From contig NZ_BDBQ01000043.1 of NCBI RefSeq assembly GCF_001613065.1, forward strand, positions 1 through 64,000: a stretch of DNA of 64,000 bases, written 5' to 3'. This DNA comes from Nocardia miyunensis NBRC 108239. Its GTDB lineage: Bacteria > Actinomycetota > Actinomycetes > Mycobacteriales > Mycobacteriaceae. The position numbers and the translations under genes were made by a program. This document shows, in pieces, positions 16,640 through 29,379 of the stretch (positions are counted from its first letter, which is position 1; each line of letters starts with the position of its first letter). The notes below the pieces were generated by a model. That model did no database searches. It was not told the DNA's origin and saw nothing but the letters and a program-made list of their open reading frames with translations.

Positions 16640-17739
16640 TAGAACCTCACCCTCGGATCGATGAGCGCCACAACGATATCCACCAGGAAACTCATCACCG
16701 CCACGACCAGCGCGAGGAATGCCACGATGCCCTGCACGGCGACGAAGTCCCGGGCCTGCAGATACTGCGCGAGCTGATAGCCCAGCCCCTTCCATTCGAA
16801 GGTGATCTCGGTGAGCACCGCACCGCCGAGCATCATCGCGATCTGCATGCCCATCACCGTGACGATCGGAATCATGGCGTTGCGGAACGCGTGTCGTCCC
16901 GTCACCACCCGATCCGACAGGCCGCGCGCCCGCGCCGCGTCCACGAAATCGCTGCGCAGGGTCTGGATCAGATTGATCCGCACGAGCCGCAGGAAGATGC
17001 CCGCGGTCAGCAGGCCGAGCGCGATGGCGGGCAGGATCGCATGTTTCACGACGTCCAGCAGATATCCGCTGTCGCCGTAGAGGATTGCGTCGATGAACAG
17101 GATATTGGTTCTCGGCGAGACGTTCTGCAGCGCGAGTTCCACATTCGTACTCGCCCGCCCGGCCACCGGCAGCCAGCCCAGTTCGACCGCGAAGACCAGC
17201 TTGAGCAGCAGCCCGACGAAGAACACCGGCGCGGCGTAGACCAGGATCGCGAACAGCCGCAAGCCGACGTCCACGGGCTTGTCCCGTCGTTTGGCCGCCA
17301 ACCGCCCGAGCGGGATTCCGACCAGGAAGGCCACGATCAGCGCCCACACCACCAGCTCGAGCGTGGCCGCGCCGTAACTGGTGATGATGTCGCTGATCGC
17401 CCGATTGTCCTGGGAGCGGCCGAAATCCCCGCGCAGCAGCCCGGAGATGTACTCCCAGTACTGGGTCAGGATGGGCCGGTCGAATCCGGCCGCGCGCCTG
17501 CGTTCGGCGATCTGGTCCGGTGGCAGCCGCCCGCCCAGCGCGGCGCTGATCGGATCGCCGACCACCCGCATCAGGAAGAACACGACCGTCACCAGAATCC
17601 ATGCCGTCGGCACGATCAGCAACAGCCGCACGCCCAGGTAGCGCAACAGCACGCCGTAGCGAGATTCGCTGCGGCGCTTGATGTTCGGTGTTGCGGGAGC
17701 CGGGGATTCCGGCTCCCGCTCGGTGGCCGTGCTCGTCAC
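16639..17739 (-). CDS. Peptide ABC importer permease (DppB type)
   Basis: Inner-membrane permease of the same peptide importer, 366 residues, with a cytosolic leader of about 30 residues then the DppB-type first helix (VRLLLIVPTAWILVTVVFFL) and the coupling-loop region FVDAARARGLSDRVV that docks on the ATPase. The GTG start overlaps the stop of the binding-protein gene (GTGA). It is the second gene of the four-gene operon. Confidence 0.92.
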   Translation of the reverse strand: MTSTATEREPESPAPATPNIKRRSESRYGVLLRYLGVRLLLIVPTAWILVTVVFFLMRVVGDPISAALGGRLPPDQIAERRRAAGFDRPILTQYWEYISGLLRGDFGRSQDNRAISDIITSYGAATLELVVWALIVAFLVGIPLGRLAAKRRDKPVDVGLRLFAILVYAAPVFFVGLLLKLVFAVELGWLPVAGRASTNVELALQNVSPRTNILFIDAILYGDSGYLLDVVKHAILPAIALGLLTAGIFLRLVRINLIQTLRSDFVDAARARGLSDRVVTGRHAFRNAMIPIVTVMGMQIAMMLGGAVLTEITFEWKGLGYQLAQYLQARDFVAVQGIVAFLALVVAVMSFLVDIVVALIDPRVRF

Positions 17740-19367
17740 TTGCTCAGCACGCTGAAGCGGAACTTGGTGGACGGATCGAGTGTGCTGTCGACACCTTGCA
17801 CACCCTTGGTCGACACCGCGACCTGCTTACCCGACAGCAGCGGAATGATCGAGAGGAAGTTCTGCGCCATCTCGGTCTGGATCTGCTGGATGATCGCGGC
17901 GCGCTTGTCCTTGTCCGGCTCCGTGGCCTCGGCGGCCAACTGCGCGGTAAGGCCCGGATCCTCGAAGTGGTTCTGCAAGAAGTTGTTCGGCGCGAAGAAC
18001 GGGGTCAGATAGTCGTCCGCATCCGGGTAATCCGGGAACCAACCCATCTGAAAGACCGGATATCCGTCGTGCACACGCTCCTTGGAGTAGGTCACCCACT
18101 CGGTGGACTGCAGGTTGACCTTGAACAGCCCGGTGGCCTCGAGCTGGCTCTTGATCGCCGCGTACTCCTCGGAACTGCTCGAACCGTAGTGATCCGGGTT
18201 GTACTGGAGATTCAGCGTCACCGGGGTCTGGACACCGGCGCCGGAGAGGAACTTGGCCGCCTCGGCCTTGTCGGGCTTGTCGCCGTAAATGGTCTTGTAC
18301 GACTCGATCGCACCCGGGTATGCCTGCGGCACAGGGGAATATGCGGGCTGGTAGGTGCCCTTGTACACCCCGTTGGACAGCGCGTCACGGTCGATGCTCG
18401 ACGCCACCGCCTTGCGGACGGCCAGCTTCTGGTCGGGGGTGTTGCCCGGCATGGTGTTCATGTTGAACACGATGTAGCGCAGTTCACCGCCGGGACCCGA
18501 ATGCACGGTCAGCTTGCCGTTCTTGCCGAGCGAGTCCATATCCGTCGGACTCAGGCTCCGGTAGGCGACGTCGATATTGCCGTTCTGGATGTCGAGCTTG
18601 AGATTGTCGCTGGACGCGTAGTACTTCTCCGACACAGTGGCGGTCTTGGCCTTGCCGAGGATGCCGTTGTAGCCGGGATTCACCTGGTACTCGACGAGTT
18701 TGTTCTTGTCGTAGCTGCTGATCGTATAGGGGCCGGAGTAGCCCTTGCCCTTGAAGACCGCATCGTCGTCCAGCACCTTGTCGGCCGGGAACACCTTCTC
18801 GTCCACGATCGGCCCGGCCTGTGTGGCCAGCACCGCGGCGAAGGTCTGATCGTTCGCGTTCTTGAGCGTGAACACCACCGTCGTGTTGTTCGGGGTGTCG
18901 GTGTGATCCAGATTGCCCAGCAGGGAAGCCGGGCCGTTCGGATCATTGAGCTTCAGCATGCGATCGAAGGAGAACTTCACGCTGGCCGCGGTCAGCGGAT
19001 CGCCGTTGGCGAACTTCAGGCCCGGCTTCAACGTGCAGGAAAACGTTGTGGGCGTGGCGAAGCCGCATTGCTGCGCCGCATCCGGTGTTGGGGTCGTCGC
19101 ACCCGGAGCGAAGTTCAGCAGTTGCTGATAGATCTGCGTCTCGGGGACCAGCGAGCCCTGGTCGTAGGCAGCGGCGGGATCCAGCGCAAAGATCTTGTCG
19201 GTGGTCCCGATGACCAGACCGCTGCCGCTGCCGCTGCCGCCGCCGTTGGTACGGCCGGCACCGCACCCGGCGACCGCGACCAGCGCGAGTCCTGCCATTC
19301 CCACTGCCGCAATAGTTTTCACTCGGCCCGATCGGGCCGCCGACGCCTGCGTCGCCACTAACCGCAT
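17736..19367 (-). CDS. Peptide ABC importer substrate-binding lipoprotein (DppA type)
   Basis: Extracellular solute-binding protein of family 5 that captures peptides and delivers them to the permeases. The 543-residue precursor has a basic start, a hydrophobic stretch and a lipobox ALVAVAGC, so the mature protein should be anchored through a lipid-modified cysteine. Family features are FALDPAAAYDQGSLVPETQI near the N-terminus and FQMGWFPDYPDADDYLTPFF towards the end. It is the first gene of the operon, with about 160 bp of upstream region holding a dyad. The peptide or other substrate is not shown by the sequence. Confidence 0.92.
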   Translation of the reverse strand: MRLVATQASAARSGRVKTIAAVGMAGLALVAVAGCGAGRTNGGGSGSGSGLVIGTTDKIFALDPAAAYDQGSLVPETQIYQQLLNFAPGATTPTPDAAQQCGFATPTTFSCTLKPGLKFANGDPLTAASVKFSFDRMLKLNDPNGPASLLGNLDHTDTPNNTTVVFTLKNANDQTFAAVLATQAGPIVDEKVFPADKVLDDDAVFKGKGYSGPYTISSYDKNKLVEYQVNPGYNGILGKAKTATVSEKYYASSDNLKLDIQNGNIDVAYRSLSPTDMDSLGKNGKLTVHSGPGGELRYIVFNMNTMPGNTPDQKLAVRKAVASSIDRDALSNGVYKGTYQPAYSPVPQAYPGAIESYKTIYGDKPDKAEAAKFLSGAGVQTPVTLNLQYNPDHYGSSSSEEYAAIKSQLEATGLFKVNLQSTEWVTYSKERVHDGYPVFQMGWFPDYPDADDYLTPFFAPNNFLQNHFEDPGLTAQLAAEATEPDKDKRAAIIQQIQTEMAQNFLSIIPLLSGKQVAVSTKGVQGVDSTLDPSTKFRFSVLSK

Positions 19368-19478
19368 GATTGTCCCTCATCATCTCGCACACGCGGCGCA
19401 GCCGTCCCGGGTCACGGGACGGGTGCGGCCACGTCAACTTCGATATGGCGGGACAGTACCGCCAGGGCGTTGCGGATA

Positions 19479-19495
19479 TGTTGCGTTTCGCAACA
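19479..19495. promoter_or_regulatory. Dyad upstream of the peptide importer operon
   Basis: TGTTGCG and CGCAACA form a perfect 7-bp dyad around TTT, about 110 bases before the binding-protein start and 30 bases after the purF stop. It could be an operator for the importer or a weak hairpin after purF. Seen directly; function inferred. Confidence 0.45.
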
Positions 19496-19525
19496 ATTAG
19501 TCGCGTGTGCGGAAATTCCGCAGGT

Positions 19526-21115
<1,590 letters not shown>

Positions 21116-21207
21116 GTTCGGCGTACGGGTGGCACCCATCATTCTACGGGTCATCCGCGCGAAACCTGCGCGGGGATCACCGGGATGGCACGTGGTTTGC
21201 TGCTACC

Positions 21208-22536
21208 GTGCCAGGAGTGGCGTCCACGGACAGTGCGGAAGTACCTGCGAACCCTCGGCGACTGACCCCGGTCAGATGGACTTTCCCGATCATCGTGATG
21301 ACCCTGCTGGCCGCGCTGCTGAGTGTGATGTATCTCGACTACGTCATCGATCCGGAGAAGAATCTGCACGACTTCCCGATCGCACTGGTCAACCAGGACG
21401 TCGGCGACACCATCAGCGGTAAGCACGTCAATTTCGGCGATCAGGTGCAGGACGGACTGCGCAAGGCCGTACCCGCGGACAAGATCGATCTGCGCGTGCT
21501 GGGCCTGAACGAGGCGCAGTTGCAGATGCAGACCGGCAAGGTCTACGGGACCGTCATCATTCCGAGCGACTTCACCAAACGGCTCGGGATCCTCGGTGTC
21601 GGCAGTGTCGTCCCCGGCGATATCGAACGCCCGATCATCACCCTGCAGACCAATCCGCGCACCGGCGCGTTCGCCACGTCGATCACGCAGCGTTTCGGCA
21701 ATCAGGCGCTGACGCAGGTCGACACCACCGTCGGCAAACAGCTGACCGAACAGGTGCAGGCCCAGCTCACATCGTCCGGCGGCGGGACCGCGACCCAGCT
21801 GTCCGGAGCCACGCGGATCGTGCTGGCGCATCCGCTGAATATCGTGACCGATCAGTTCCGCCCGCTGCCCGGAGGTTCGGGCCAAGGGCTGACGGCCTTC
21901 TTCTACGGTCTGCTGCTCCTGATGGTCGGCATGGTCGGCGCGATGGTCGTGCATCAGCTGATCGACTCCTCGCTGGGCTTCCTGCCCACCGAGTGGGGGC
22001 CGTGGTACGTGCACTATCCGCGCGCGAGCATCTCCCGGGTACGGACGCTGCTGATCAAATGGGCGGCCGTGGCGACCATGGCGGTGGTCGTGTCGGCGGT
22101 GATGCTGGGTATCGGCAAGCTGCTGGGCATGCCGATCGATCAACCGCTGACGCTGTTCCTCTACGGCGCGCTGGTGATCATCGCGACCGGTTTCACCTGC
22201 ACCTCGGTCCTGGCCGCGATCGGCAGTTCCGGACTGATCGTCAACATGATCGTGTTCATCATCCTGGGCCTGCCCTCCTCCGGCGGCTCGGTCCCGATCG
22301 AGGCGACCCCGAAGTACTTCGGCTGGCTGTCCTCGTTCGAACCGATGCACCAGGTGTTCCTGGGCACCCGCGCGATCCTCTACTTCAACGGCAGCGCCGA
22401 CGCCGGACTCGCGCGCGGATTCTGGATGGCCGTGCTGGGCATGGCCATCGGACTGGTTCTGGGACTGTTCATCACGCGGTACTACGACCACAAGGGGCTC
22501 GAACGAAGGCCCGCCGAGCAGCGCCAGCCCGCCTGA
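21208..22536 (+). CDS. Membrane protein of the YhgE/DUF3533 (ABC-2-like) group
   Basis: A 442-residue membrane protein with one N-terminal helix (WTFPIIVMTLLAALLSVMYL), an extracytoplasmic domain beginning FPIALVNQDVGDTISGKHV, and five C-terminal helices. This layout is that of the YhgE/Pip-like family, related to ABC-2 permeases and linked to export or envelope processes. The start is uncertain: GTG at 21208 or 21217, both downstream of the divergent purF start; an earlier start would overlap purF. No ATPase partner lies beside it. Exact role unknown. Confidence 0.72.
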   Translation: MPGVASTDSAEVPANPRRLTPVRWTFPIIVMTLLAALLSVMYLDYVIDPEKNLHDFPIALVNQDVGDTISGKHVNFGDQVQDGLRKAVPADKIDLRVLGLNEAQLQMQTGKVYGTVIIPSDFTKRLGILGVGSVVPGDIERPIITLQTNPRTGAFATSITQRFGNQALTQVDTTVGKQLTEQVQAQLTSSGGGTATQLSGATRIVLAHPLNIVTDQFRPLPGGSGQGLTAFFYGLLLLMVGMVGAMVVHQLIDSSLGFLPTEWGPWYVHYPRASISRVRTLLIKWAAVATMAVVVSAVMLGIGKLLGMPIDQPLTLFLYGALVIIATGFTCTSVLAAIGSSGLIVNMIVFIILGLPSSGGSVPIEATPKYFGWLSSFEPMHQVFLGTRAILYFNGSADAGLARGFWMAVLGMAIGLVLGLFITRYYDHKGLERRPAEQRQPA

Positions 22537-22620
22537 GCGGTCGACCCGCGGCAGTCGGGCCGCGCCGATCTCGCCCGGGCCGCGTGCCGCCGGACTCGAC
22601 CCGGCCCCGGCCGCAGGGGG

Positions 22621-23007
22621 TCAGAGCGGGACGAGCGGCAGCCAGTGCGCGAGTTCGCCCGCACGAATGCCGGATACGGTCAGCGCCCCGGAGTCGACGG
22701 CCTCCTGGTAGGTGAGCAGACCGGTCGCCAGCAGTAACCAGGTGCGCGGATCGGTCTCGACCACGTTCGGCGGGGTGCCGCGGGTGTGCCTGGGGCCCTC
22801 GATACATTGAACCGCCACGAACGGCGGCACCCGCACCTCCACCGATGCGCCCGGTGCGCTGGCCGCGAGGGTGCGCGCCGTCCCGCGTACCGCCGCGCCG
22901 AGTTCCGTACGCGCGGGAGCCTGTTCGGTCTCCTCGCGCAACCACCCGCTCACCGCGACCACCGCCGCACGCACCTCCGCCGGATCCACCGCACCTCGTC
23001 GCGCCAC
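22621..23007 (-). CDS. Sterol-carrier-like small protein
   Basis: About 128 residues from a GTG at 23007; a longer frame exists but its leader looks non-coding. The product resembles the mycobacterial Rv0807-type sterol-carrier family protein, which is found near purF there too: VDPAEVRAAVVAVSGWLREE at the start and ETDPRTWLLLATGLLTYQEA near the end. TAGTCT, eight bases before the GTG, suggests a leaderless transcript. No ligand is known. Confidence 0.7.
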   Translation of the reverse strand: MARRGAVDPAEVRAAVVAVSGWLREETEQAPARTELGAAVRGTARTLAASAPGASVEVRVPPFVAVQCIEGPRHTRGTPPNVVETDPRTWLLLATGLLTYQEAVDSGALTVSGIRAGELAHWLPLVPL

Positions 23008-23132
23008 GATGCCGAGACTACCCAGCGGATATGACCCCGCACACCAATCCAACCCACTTCACCTGCGCCGCATGGGCGACCGCCAGCCGATCATCGGCCG
23101 ATCCGTCGTCGTCGCGACGAGGCATTCCCCGA

Positions 23133-23151
23133 TTGTCCACAGTCATCCACA
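23133..23151 (+). promoter_or_regulatory. Pair of DnaA-box-like 9-mers
   Basis: TTGTCCACA (23133-23141) matches the actinobacterial DnaA box exactly, and TCATCCACA (23143-23151) differs from TTATCCACA by one base. They lie head to tail at 10-bp spacing across the 3' end of the CPBP protease gene. No AT-rich unwinding region or dnaA/dnaN gene is nearby, so this is not an origin; a titration or regulatory site is possible. Confidence 0.4.
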
Positions 23152-24003
23152 GGGGTCACGCCGGACATCGAGCGTGTCGGTTCCGGCCCGGCCGGTTCGA
23201 ATTGCTCGCAACGCGATCCGGGGTGCGATCGCGCCGCCCGCGTTGACGGCCAGGTGCAGTAGAGCCGGGGCGATCGCGCTGCCGGTGCGACGGCGCAGTA
23301 AGCCCAGGATCAGGCCCGCCGAGGCTGTTGCGGCGATGGTGGCGAGCACGCTGTCGCCGGCGGCGCGGGCCGGGCCGATGTGCCAGAGACCGAAAGCCGT
23401 TGCACCGAGCCAGATCCCGAGTGGTCCGAACTCCTCATCCAACAGCGGGTCCAGGACGCCGCGGAAGATCAGCTCCTCGCTGTACACCGTGCCGATCGGG
23501 ATGTGCACGACCACCCACTCCGCGAGATCGACTTCCGTTGCACGGGTGGCGAATTCGGCCAGGCGAGTGCGCACCGGCGGAATGGCGAGTGCGGTACCGT
23601 ATCCCACCGCGACAGCCACGAGTGATGCCCCGCCCCAGCACAATCCGCGATGTGCGACGCGACCAGCCCGATGCCGCGCGACCACCTCGTTCCCGACGCG
23701 CGCCGAACAGCCTGCACCCCGGCTCACCCGTCGATCGGGCAATCCGCACGGCCCGACGCCCAGGCTGCCGAGGCGAGCCTCGCCGATCGGCCTGGTAGGT
23801 ACGCTGTCTCGATACCCGCCCGCATGATGCGGTGCAGCGTGCAGATCGTAATCCGTTTCGCGAATGCCGAACGCGGCGGCACAGGCCGTGGCGAACACGG
23901 CGTTGGCGGCGGTGCGGCCGCGCGGTCCCAAGCGCAGGCGCGGCAGCAGCCAGTTGTGCCACAACAGCGGAAGACTCACGGCCGCAAGTGTTTTCGCGAT
24001 CAT
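23143..24003 (-). CDS. CPBP-family intramembrane metalloprotease (CAAX protease-like)
   Basis: A 286-residue membrane protein with the Abi/CPBP motifs in order: EELIFRG (glutamate pair and arginine), FGLWH and LLHLAVNAGG, which form the zinc site in the membrane. The N-terminal third has two hydrophobic stretches, then a basic loop of about 70 residues. The start ATG overlaps the stop of the upstream gene (ATGA). Bacterial members process membrane peptides or confer self-immunity; no target is visible here. Confidence 0.85.
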   Translation of the reverse strand: MIAKTLAAVSLPLLWHNWLLPRLRLGPRGRTAANAVFATACAAAFGIRETDYDLHAAPHHAGGYRDSVPTRPIGEARLGSLGVGPCGLPDRRVSRGAGCSARVGNEVVARHRAGRVAHRGLCWGGASLVAVAVGYGTALAIPPVRTRLAEFATRATEVDLAEWVVVHIPIGTVYSEELIFRGVLDPLLDEEFGPLGIWLGATAFGLWHIGPARAAGDSVLATIAATASAGLILGLLRRRTGSAIAPALLHLAVNAGGAIAPRIALRAIRTGRAGTDTLDVRRDPCG

Positions 24004-25757
24004 TTTACGGCGTGTTCGAAGGCTTCGGAGAGCTCGAGCTGGGTGCGGATTCGTTCCTCGAGGTCCGAATTCCAGCCCGGGGGCGGCAGGACCGCGGCCC
24101 AGCCGTCCAAGACCAGACTGCCGTAGTTGTGGCCGTGACCGTCGCTGACGCCCTGTGCATTGGTGAGATCGGCGGCGACCTGCCAGAAGGTGACGAACGG
24201 CCACCAGCGCATCTGCGTGGAGACGTCCGAACCGCGACGTTCGGAGAGCCAATTCGGTCTGGAGAAGATCAGATCCGGCGACCACCACACGATCGGATCC
24301 GACGCGTGTTGCAGATACGCGATGCGCGGACGCCGCCACTCGGGCGAGGGCTTGGACAGATCGGCGGCGTTCGCGGCGAAACGCACCACGAGTCCGTCGG
24401 CGTAGACCGGCTCGACCTCGCGCGATCCGGGGTCGCGCCGGGTGACGAACTGACTCCACAGCCGATTCGAATCCGGCGGCCCCACCCACAGCGCCCCGTC
24501 CACCCGCGCGCGCAGATCGGCCAGTCCGGAGAAGGCCGACTCGGACCCTTGCGACCCCAGCGATTCCCCGTAGACCAGCAGTTTCGGCCGTGACTGCGGC
24601 GGCCGCCGCGACCACGCCCGGTAGATCGCGTCGAACATCCCGCGCCCCGACTCGGCCACCTTCTGCCGGTCCGCCAGGAAGGACAGCACACTGGGCAGAT
24701 ACGAATACTGCGAGGCCACGATCGCGGTATCGCCGCCGTACATGTACTCGATCGCATTGGCCGTCATGGAATTCACCCATCCGGTACCGGTCGTGGTGAC
24801 CACCACCAGCACCTTGCGATCGAACGCATGGGTCCGCTCGAGTTCGGCCACGGCCAGATCCTGTTGGCTCTCACCGTTTCTCGCCGATTCGAGCCCGACA
24901 TAGGCGCGAATCGGTTCCCGCGCGGGCGCTCCCGTGACCGCGCCGATCCGGAAGGCGTCGGGCCCGTGCGAGACGAACCAGCGCCCCTCCGAACCGAGGG
25001 TGTCCCAACCGGCCAGCGACTGCGGACTGCCCGAGCGTTCGGGGGACAGCGGCTGCACCGCGTACGGCGTCATCTTGTCGTTGCGCACGCTGAACGCCGA
25101 ATTGGCCGCCGCGAAGAACGCCCGCATCGCCAGGCCGTTGAACAGCGAAACGACCAGCACCGCCAGCAACGCGGCACCGACCGTCGGCGCGAACCGCAAC
25201 GGTATCCGCCCCCAGCGGCTCAGCAGCCGGGCGAGCAGCCGCACGGTGATCCGAAACGTCCGGTACACCCCGACCACCACCGCGCCCACCAGCAGGCTCA
25301 ACCCACCGGTACGCAGATACCCCGAGGTGGTGGTGCCGGTCATACCCATCAGCGCGTAGATCTGCCGCTGCCAGTCCGCCGAGAGCACCAGCATGTACCC
25401 CGCGGTCAGGATGCACAGCACCAGCACAGGCACCTTCACCGCGTACTGCACCCGCAGCGATGGCGGCTGCCACGGCAGCTTGGGCCGGATCCACCTGCGG
25501 AACGCCCAGTCGAACACGCAGCCGACGCCGTATCCGATCACGGCGTTGAGACCGCTGATCAGACCCTGGAACAGCCAGTCGCGCGGCAGCAGCGACGGAG
25601 TGACCGACCAGGCGAAGAACACCGTCGCGACGACCAGTCCGGCATAGTTGAGGCCGATGACGTCCTTCTCCAGGCGATGCAGCAGGCTGGATGCCCGGCG
25701 AGCGACGACGGCACCGCGCGAACGCAGCGTCGTCAGAGCCTCGGCGGAGTCGAGCAC
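24000..25757 (-). CDS. Membrane-anchored alpha/beta hydrolase (DUF2319-type)
   Basis: A 585-residue protein. The N-terminal 230 residues contain about five membrane helices and begin after VIGLNYAGLVVATVFFAWSV. The rest is an alpha/beta hydrolase domain with nucleophile elbow LVYGESLGSQGSES and a C-terminal histidine in DGHGHNYGSLVLDGW. This two-part build is the actinobacterial Abhydrolase_9 family, whose substrates are unknown; a lipid or envelope ester is plausible. GTG start at 25757. It is followed without a gap by the CPBP protease, so the two are probably one operon. Confidence 0.85.
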   Translation of the reverse strand: MLDSAEALTTLRSRGAVVARRASSLLHRLEKDVIGLNYAGLVVATVFFAWSVTPSLLPRDWLFQGLISGLNAVIGYGVGCVFDWAFRRWIRPKLPWQPPSLRVQYAVKVPVLVLCILTAGYMLVLSADWQRQIYALMGMTGTTTSGYLRTGGLSLLVGAVVVGVYRTFRITVRLLARLLSRWGRIPLRFAPTVGAALLAVLVVSLFNGLAMRAFFAAANSAFSVRNDKMTPYAVQPLSPERSGSPQSLAGWDTLGSEGRWFVSHGPDAFRIGAVTGAPAREPIRAYVGLESARNGESQQDLAVAELERTHAFDRKVLVVVTTTGTGWVNSMTANAIEYMYGGDTAIVASQYSYLPSVLSFLADRQKVAESGRGMFDAIYRAWSRRPPQSRPKLLVYGESLGSQGSESAFSGLADLRARVDGALWVGPPDSNRLWSQFVTRRDPGSREVEPVYADGLVVRFAANAADLSKPSPEWRRPRIAYLQHASDPIVWWSPDLIFSRPNWLSERRGSDVSTQMRWWPFVTFWQVAADLTNAQGVSDGHGHNYGSLVLDGWAAVLPPPGWNSDLEERIRTQLELSEAFEHAVK

Positions 25758-25896
25758 CCGTCAAGTATGGCCGCCGGACCGCCGAAATCCGGGGATGTCG
25801 CGCGGAGGCGAACATCACCGCGCGCGAGAACTACCCACCCGGCTCGAGTAGTTGTACGCAGGTCGGCGAGCCCGCCGATCGGGAGACTCGATATCC

Positions 25897-26184
25897 ATGA
25901 GCACTCCCGAAACCTCGACCAAGAGCACCTCGGCCTTCCTGGCCCAGGCCGCCATCGCCTTCGGCGTCGCCTTCGTCGCCACCGCGGCGGGCATCATCTA
26001 CCTGCCCCTGGACATCTGGCAGCGCGGCTTCCTCCTGATGACCATGCTGTTCCTGGTCAGCAGCACCTTCACCCTCGCCAAGGTCGTCCGCGACCAGCAC
26101 GAGGCCGCCCGCGTCCACCACCGCATCGACGAGGCCCGCCTGGAAAGGCTGATGGCCGAACACGACCCGTTCCGCGCGGCCTGA
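25897..26184 (+). CDS. YiaA/YiaB-family two-helix membrane protein
   Basis: A 95-residue protein with a short polar leader (MSTPETSTKSTSAFLAQ), two hydrophobic helices (IAFGVAFVATAAGIIYL and FLLMTMLFLVSSTFTLAKVV) and a charged cytosolic tail. The length and two-helix layout match the YiaA/B family, whose function is unknown. ATG at 25897 is chosen because the upstream in-frame start adds an Arg-rich leader. It is divergent from the hydrolase and alone in its unit. Confidence 0.75.
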   Translation: MSTPETSTKSTSAFLAQAAIAFGVAFVATAAGIIYLPLDIWQRGFLLMTMLFLVSSTFTLAKVVRDQHEAARVHHRIDEARLERLMAEHDPFRAA

Positions 26185-26194
26185 ACCCGCGACT

Positions 26195-26450
26195 GCGACA
26201 GCACAGTTCGCGGTCACCGGAACCGCGGCCGGAATCCATGCCGGGCGGACGCGAGCGCCACTGCTCCCCGGATCCGCATAACGCCGATGACCGGCTATGA
26301 GCGACAACAGGTTCCGAGCCCCGACGACCCGTCGCCCACACAGAACGGCCGCGAGCCGCACCGCTCCCGGATCCGCCACACCACCACGAACGACTCTCTG
26401 CGACAACAGATTCCGCGTCCCGGTTGCACGTCACGAACGCGGAACCGCCA
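26195..26450. repeat. Degenerate ~100-bp intergenic repeat, about 2-3 copies
   Basis: GCGACAACAGGTTCCG (26301) and GCGACAACAGATTCCG (26400) are preceded by related 50-base stretches (GCTCCCCGGATCCGC near 26262 and GCTCCCGGATCCGC near 26365). A weaker match begins at 26195 (GCGACAGCACAGTTCGC). Spacings are 106 and 99 bases. The divergence suggests age. Similar GCGACA-anchored segments occur at 49860 and 50042. Confidence 0.5.
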
Positions 26451-26496
26451 GGTACCCGCTCGAATCAGGCGTGTCCGCGGTGCCGCGACGTCGCAG

Positions 26497-26526
26497 CCGC
26501 CGAGCGACCGACGGTGAACTCGGCGG
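26497..26526 (-). terminator. Hairpin after purL
   Basis: CCGCCGAG (26497-26504) pairs exactly with CTCGGCGG (26519-26526) around a 14-base loop, six bases beyond the purL stop on the minus strand. No T-run. It is a plausible terminator of the purL transcript; stem is only 8 bp. Confidence 0.45.
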
Positions 26527-26532
26527 ACGGGC

Positions 26533-28827
<2,295 letters not shown>

Positions 28828-29379
28828 GGTGAGTACCAGGGTCCTTTCGGCGGGCACGCGAATGCCATGAGCCCTAAAGCAGGGGTCGGCGGATACCAGC
28901 GAGTCTAATGTGTGCCGAAACAACGCCGCGCACCGTGTTCTGCGAGGCTCCCGAGGCGTAGTGCGCCGCGCCCACGAGCCATGTTGCACAGGACACCCGA
29001 GCCATGACGCACAGGGCCACGCACATACTCGACATGCCCCAGTAGGCCCACGAAACGTGTCGTACAAGACACCCTGACCGTAGCGCTCGCAGAGCCCAGC
29101 AGCCGCGCGTTACCCGAGGCCACTCGAAGCACAATTCGCCGGAGCGCGCGCCGTGCCGTACGAGACGCCCGAACCGCGGCGCTCAGGGCCCACAACCCCG
29201 GCACCCGAGGCCGCTCGAAACGCGATGCACCGGGCCGCGCGTCATGACATACGAGACGCTCGAACCGGAAAACACAAGGCCCGCCGAACGTGTTGGCCGA
29301 CACCGCTCGCGGCACAATGCGCCGTGACGCTCCAGCCGTGTCGCGCGAGGCCCACCCGCACACCGGATACTCTTGCCGC
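28828..29379. other. Divergent region between purL and the GT87 gene, filled by repeats
   Basis: 552 bp without a credible gene. Most of it (about 28925-29355) is a degenerate tandem repeat, annotated separately. The right end carries a TACTCT hexamer (29368-29373) six bases before the GT87 GTG start, a likely leaderless promoter. The purL promoter must lie in or beyond the repeat array. Confidence 0.75.
28925..29355. repeat. Degenerate ~46-bp tandem repeat array upstream of purL
   Basis: Related segments recur: GTACGAGACGCCCGAACCG (29158), ATACGAGACGCTCGAACCG (29249), GTACAAGACACCCTGACCG (29062), GCACAGGACACCCGAGCC (28986) and a half-step relative CCGAGGCCGCTCGAAACG (about 29206). The ends of the GAGAC-like core fall at about 28948, 28994, 29070, 29166, 29257, 29301 and 29350, giving steps of about 44-49 bases or roughly double. 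Around nine worn copies are implied. They contain no conserved open frame. Confidence 0.6.

Larger units (their letters stand above)
26185..26532. other. Convergent intergenic region before purL
   Basis: 348 bp between the YiaA-type gene and the end of purL. It has no credible gene. It holds a degenerate repeat of about 100 bp with anchor motifs near 26195, 26301 and 26400, and a hairpin at 26497-26526 next to the purL stop. Confidence 0.65.

Noticed and set aside
17688..19361. A 557-codon plus-strand frame opposite the peptide-binding lipoprotein
   Set aside because: The minus strand encodes a clear family 5 binding protein with a lipobox; the plus frame is a shadow.
23008..23151. Replication origin suggested by DnaA-like boxes
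   Set aside because: Only two boxes, no AT-rich region, and none of the usual dnaA, dnaN or gyr genes nearby.
28828..29067. An 80-codon N-terminal extension of PurL
   Set aside because: The extension is translated repeat DNA rich in Cys, Arg and Trp; PurL of usual length starts at GTG 28827.
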